From Chromobotia macracanthus (lineage: Eukaryota > Chordata > Actinopteri > Cypriniformes > Botiidae): a stretch of DNA of 64,000 bases. Under the pieces are notes generated by a model. The model was not told the DNA's origin. It was given only the letters and a program-made list of their open reading frames with translations, and searched no databases. The translations under genes and the position numbers were made by a program. Below are positions 59,601 through 64,000 of this stretch, piece after piece. The first letter of the stretch is position 1. Every line of letters begins with the position of its first letter. Where the stretch lies: the NCBI GenBank assembly GCA_036877525.1, contig JAZGTH010000007.1, forward strand, positions 10,525,001-10,589,000, read 5' to 3'.

Positions 59601-61227
59601 CAGTGGAGAAGATCATATATCACAACCGCTACAGACCCAAAGGCTTGGACTATGATATTGCTCTGCTTAAACTGGAGCAGCCTCTCAGCTTCAATGGTAT
59701 CTTCAACACAACCACACTAGGTGTTGCAGTTTTTCTAAAGTGGGCTTTTTTAAGTGTAATGTATAAATATACTCATTCTCCATCTTTAAAGCCTCTTTGT
59801 GCCCTTCCTGTAATGGTCCAGTGCCCGTTTTGCTTGCATAGTGGTGGAAAGGCTAGTTTGTTCCATTGGTGTCCCCTTTTCTATTAGGTTTTGTTGAGCC
59901 TATCTGCTTGCCAAACTTTGGGGAGGAATTTGAAGACGGCAAAATGTGCTGGATCTCAGGATGGGGGGCCTTAGAGGATGGGGGTGAGTCTGGGGAATCT
60001 GCAGAGAATGAGGATGAGGATAATAGTGCATTTGGAAGACTTACACACTACACAGTGTCCCGCTGACACTTAAAATGAAAGGTTATGCTACACACAACAG
60101 AGAGCGTTCTCATGGTTTGATTACATTTTCTCATTTAATATGATTATGACAAACAGAGTTTGTAACCACCCTAAAGGGCACCCCACCTGGTCTTCTTGGT
60201 CTTTTCAGACTGTGGAGGAAAGTTACAATATGCATTCATGGTACCTTAAGCTCTTTGTCTCAAAAGATCAAAGGAAATACTTATGATATGAAGTCATTTT
60301 TTTGATGTTCTGACATTTTAGCCTCAACCAAGGCAATCTACACCACAATAAACCTGCTCAGCAACTCTCCTGCTAAAACTTTTTTACTAGCAGCTAAAGT
60401 TCCAAACTATTGAAATACAACCAGCTCATAGACTCATGATCAGATAGAGTTCATGGCCAGGAGGAGCTGAGAAAAAACATTGTTTTTTATGATTTAGGTG
60501 AAGCAAGTGTGTTCATGCATTCAGCAAAAGTACCACTGATCTCCACTAAGGCCTGCAGTCAGCCGGATGTTTACCAAGGATATATATCACCAGGCATGAT
60601 TTGTGCAGGGTACTTGGAGGGTGGGATAGACTCTTGCCAGGTATATCCAACTATGAATTTTGCAGACTAAATGCACTTGAAATGTTACTATTGGATTGCC
60701 AGAATAATGACAATGTCATTAATTGTTCATGTTGGTGATAGGGTGACAGTGGTGGTCCACTGGCCTGCGAGGATTCCTTCATCTGGAAGTTGGTTGGGGC
60801 CACAAGCTGGGGCCAAGGCTGTGCAGAAAAGAACAAACCTGGTGTTTACACACGCATCACACAGTCCCTTACCTGGATACGTCTGCAGATGGAGGTCAGG
60901 ACAGTAATAGTGTGTATTTGTGAAACCAAATAAGCAAATATAGGGACAGTTAAATAGGGAGGGCATTGAAATTTACTGTTTATTAAGAAATGCTTATTTA
61001 ATTGTCTCATGATAGTGACAATGCTCACCATGTGATGAAGGAAATGCTGATAAATGCTTATTTAAATGTCATGATGGTCACAAGGCTTTCCACGTAATGA
61101 AAGAAATTCTGATAAATCAGTGCCCCCTTGTGGTTTTAAATGAACACAAAAGAGTCAACAAATTTTCTCTTCTTTCCTGCAGAGAGAAGAAATGCTATCT
61201 CCTGCTACCACCAGCTCTGATTATTGA
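53903..61227 (+). CDS. tmprss3: Type II transmembrane serine protease, TMPRSS3-like
   Basis: Thirteen in-phase exons give 550 residues: 53903-54001, 54640-54898, 55320-55427, 55983-56096, 56667-56790, 57451-57579, 58618-58664, 59284-59449, 59527-59696, 59888-59983, 60498-60640, 60742-60894 and 61183-61227. In order: a Ser/Thr/Pro-rich cytoplasmic part (1-133), a membrane anchor (about 134-155), an LDL-receptor class A repeat with six cysteines (156-193), an SRCR domain (194-293) and a trypsin-like domain with activation site R304|IVGG. The catalytic triad is H345, D392 and S488, with D482 at the base of the S1 pocket, so it should cleave after Arg/Lys. The domain order and the neighbour pknox1 point to TMPRSS3, a protease needed for hearing in human. 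The N-terminal part is longer than in human (454 residues in all). Confidence 0.92.
56637..56664 (+). repeat. (GT)14 tract directly at a splice acceptor
   Basis: Fourteen GT units run into the AG acceptor (56665-56666) of the first SRCR exon of tmprss3, where a polypyrimidine tract would normally be. Confidence 0.95.
56981..57355 (-). mobile_element. Truncated LTR of the same family as the solo LTR
   Basis: It starts TGTAATGATGAG and continues 'gatccatttgcagcatttta' and 'ggcaggcagcaaacaatca', matching the reverse complement of the LTR at 14,730-15,197. Homology ends near 'cccaggta' at about 57,353, so roughly the last 120 bases (the LTR 5' part) are missing. It lies in the tmprss3 intron between the first two SRCR exons. 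Confidence 0.75.
57950..58115. mobile_element. Degenerate MITE of the 24,548 family
   Basis: Contains 'agaagatattttgagaaatg', 'cccagtggttttgtgt' and 'acaatggaagtcaatt', which are central blocks of the element at 24,548-24,833. Ends eroded. Lies in a tmprss3 intron. Confidence 0.65.
58790..59235. mobile_element. Part of an interspersed DNA-type repeat
   Basis: Blocks such as 'cattttcaataagagacagg', 'tctgaactataggcaggcag' and 'gcacgtgcagaacgaggact' belong to a repeat known to be common in fish and amphibian genomes. The 58,800 end ('aaaacaagttgggatgta') resembles the reverse complement of a motif at 32,510. In a tmprss3 intron. Confidence 0.55.
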
Positions 61228-62590
61228 AAGGACTTTATTTTTAAATATGACATCAGAATACAGAACCTATGCAGGAATTCTGTATAATAATGAAATTCTG
61301 TAACTATGTCACATAGAGTGACAAAAAATGTACATCATGTCCACTCAAACTCTAAAAGGTTTTATTTGGTGTAAGTAGTCTTATACAGTACTGGCTATTG
61401 TTATAAGTAATAACCTGCCAAACAATCCTCTAATGTGTCATGAATGATTAATTACACTTGAGCATTTCCACAGACATAGAAGTGACAATATGCTGTAATA
61501 TGTATAAATATGGAGAAAACAAAAAAAAAATCCCCATACATGCAAAATGTATTTTCAATGTTGAAAAACTTTTTAATATAGAATACTACTGAATTTTTAC
61601 AGTTTTTAAATAATTCCTAAAGCAATACTGAATGTTAAGTGGTGTTGCAAAAGATTTAGGCTTGACCTTTATTTGACTTTAATATAGACATTTTATACCA
61701 CCTTCCTTTCCAAATATTCTTTTACAGACCTGATTGATTTGAAAAGCATTATATATGATAGATCAAAACTACATTGTCCTATAGAGCAAAATCAGAGAGC
61801 CCCTCTGAAACGAAGGAACCTCTTCTGCATAAAGACAAACAATACAAACTGGAAGATACTTTACACTCATTACTGAATACAGTCAATGCATTAGGCTTTC
61901 TGTGCTTATTGGCTAAATCGTTTTACAAAAGAATATGTAAGGCAATTTTGTAGTGTGTTAAAACCAATTTACATATTAAAATGGTTTTTAAATCCAACAT
62001 CTTTTGTTTTGTTGTAAAAAATTTAAATCATCCCCTGAAAACAGGGCTGTAAGCTATAATGTTTCTGTACATAAATACTCCTTATAAAACAAACTAATAA
62101 AAAGGAAACCAAAACAATGTTCATAATATAAAAATAAGAATCTCTTTTCTCCTCAGACTCTGTGTCAATAATTGTGAACATACTGAAGCAAACATTAGCA
62201 TGCAGTGTGACTAAAACCAGCACAAAGACAAACTCTCAAATCATGGCATTCTATAAGTAAATACAGAAAACAGAATCATTACCAAACATTTACTAGAACA
62301 GCTTAAAAACTTCTGTGTGCCTCTGTGTTTACTTTTGCATTACTAGTCATGAGGTGTGTCTCATACCTAAAAGTGCACTTACCTGCACAACTATGCAATA
62401 GAAACAGGCGCTATAATGCAGCTCCTCACACACTGCACCTTTCTGTAACATTGTGCTCTCTGTAAACTGTTCATCTGTGATTGCATGTAATGTACAGGCC
62501 CACATACAGTTCTCCTTTTCGTAGTGCACATTATCAGCTTGGCTGAAAATCTATGCAAGCATGCTGTGTGCATTTTGCAATCCACCAAGC
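61228..62590. other. 3' UTRs of tmprss3 (+) and pknox1 (-), converging
   Basis: No exon is supported between the two stop codons. The stretch must hold both 3' UTRs. TTTATT at about 61,360, AATAAA on the - strand, could end a long pknox1 transcript. If so the two transcripts end within about 150 bases of each other or overlap. Confidence 0.5.
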
Positions 62591-64000
62591 TTAGTCGCTA
62601 ACATCTAAACCCAGCCCGGTCATGTTGGCAGAAGATAAATGTGTATCGTCTTCATTGTCGCTGTCTTCTGATTCATCTTCGCTGTGATTTCCCATCATAA
62701 CTTGCTGCATGGCAAGAGTTGCACCATCTGATGACAGCGCCTGGAAGCCATCTACATTCATCCCGACTGTAACCATGCTACCTGCATGCAACAAAACAAT
62801 AACCGTTTAGAATGTAATACTTTTGTTCTATACTGGAAAGACTTAATGGTCAGTAAAAAAAAACATTTACATCAGTAATATGGATAACACTGTACAATAA
62901 AAATTCCATTTGTTAACAGTAATTAACTACCTCAGTGAAGAAAAACTAAAAATGAACAATACCTGTACAGCATTTATTAACCTAAGTTAATGTAAATTTG
63001 AACAATTACTAATACATATTTAAAATCAAAAGTTGTATTTGTTTACATGCATGTATTAGTTTTATTAGTTAATTCACAAAAACTAACAAGAACAATGCAC
63101 AACTGCATTTGTGTTAACTAACATTAACAACGATTAATAAATGCTGTAAAAATATATTGTTCATTGTTCATTCATGGTAGCTAATGCATCCACTAGTGTT
63201 AAAGCTGCAACTCGTAACTTTTTTCCTTTATCGTCATCTGCTTGAAACATAAAATTGCAGGTTATTTTGCATACTTTTTTTTAAATGTGTTTAAGTCTAA
63301 CGAAGCCAGACTGATTTTTTATGGGAAACTGGACCCAACAGCTCAAATTATAAATCATTATTATAAACTCACTGTTGCGAGGAGAACATTTTGAAAACTG
63401 ATCTGTTATGTACTTGCTCAATAACTGATCTTTGTTCATTTTAACCCAAAAAGTTATAGGTTGCAACTTTAATGAATGAGACTATTAATTGTGTTGTTGT
63501 AATATGAATGGATTCTTGGTTACGAGCAGATTATTCTGAATAATACCATCTGGCATTGTGAGCTGTTGCTGGGTTCCAGAAGAGGCAACTGTGTCAGACC
63601 AGAAGCGATGTAGCGGGCGACTCTGAGCAGTTTTCTTCTTGCTTTTGGTTGTCTCTGTGGTGCTGGCATCCAGCATTGGCTGCAAGATCCGTCTGCGAGC
63701 ATTGATGAACCTACAGCACAGAACCCCAGCTATGCCATTAGCTTAGCAACAAGCTAACATCACACTCCATTAAAATGGACTGACAGCTGAATATCACGCA
63801 AGGGGCGATATTTGTATGACCCACAGTTGCTGGCAAGGTGTTTCAAACATTTATTTATAAGTCATCTACGCAGCTGTAGGCAGGATGGTTTAAGCTCACA
63901 ATCATTTGTCTACATTGTGTAACTAACTGCAGACTGACTTACCAATTATTGACTTGTAGTAAAGTCAGGTTGGTTTGAGTTGCAATCTGTTTCTTCTCTT
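62591..64000 (-). CDS. pknox1: TALE homeobox protein PKNOX1 (PREP1), 3' part
   Basis: Three - strand exons: 63943-64000 (continues beyond the window), 63547-63710 and 62591-62781 with the stop. They join in phase. The first ends in homeodomain helix 3 ('TNLTLLQVNNW') and the second continues 'FINARRRILQPML', then 'KKKTAQSRPLHRFWSD'. The last gives 'SSDGATLAMQQVMM' and an acidic tail ('EDESEDSDNEDD'). The pattern after the homeodomain fits PKNOX1 better than PKNOX2, whose 'KKKTAQ' region differs. The protein is a DNA-binding partner of PBX factors in the nucleus. The MEIS/PKNOX N-terminal domain and most of the homeodomain lie outside the window. Confidence 0.95.

Overview
This is a 64 kb piece of an AT-rich teleost genome, probably from a cyprinid. 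The genes have spliced exons with GT-AG borders. The interspersed repeats are of fish type: short inverted-repeat elements ending in the 'tagttca(c/t)cc' motif, Tc1-like relics, L2/Rex-like LINE pieces and LTR remnants. Three genes (pdxk, tmprss3, pknox1) have human orthologues on 21q22.3.

Positions 1-40,600 hold a tandem array of three nectin/PVR-like immunoglobulin genes on the + strand (called A, B and C). Each copy has, as far as the window shows, a signal-peptide exon, a V domain, a C2-like domain, a second C2-like domain split over two exons, a transmembrane exon and two tiny tail exons. Copy A is cut by the window edge and carries a LINE fragment just before its second Ig exon. Copy B has lost one cysteine of the V-domain disulfide. 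Copy C looks intact. The spacers carry two copies of an unrecognised 82-codon ORF inside an 806-bp block that is almost identical between copies, and two copies of an unrecognised exon-like ORF. Many insertions separate the copies: a solo LTR with target-site duplication, a decayed retroviral gag-like fragment, two elements with terminal inverted repeats, a Tc1 relic and several small elements.

Positions 40,840-48,043 hold pyridoxal kinase (pdxk) on the - strand. Ten exons read cleanly, but I could not find the last one. Positions 50,614-52,424 hold a secreted FGF-family gene in four exons on the + strand. Positions 53,903-61,227 hold a tmprss3-type membrane serine protease in thirteen exons on the + strand. 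From 62,591 to the window end lies the 3' part of pknox1, a TALE homeobox gene, on the - strand.

These genes do not form one pathway. The left part is a young, turbulent immune- or adhesion-receptor cluster, and the right part is a conserved synteny block. Gene identities come from reading translated exons against remembered families; no database search was run. Exon borders were placed by matching splice sites and reading phase by hand.
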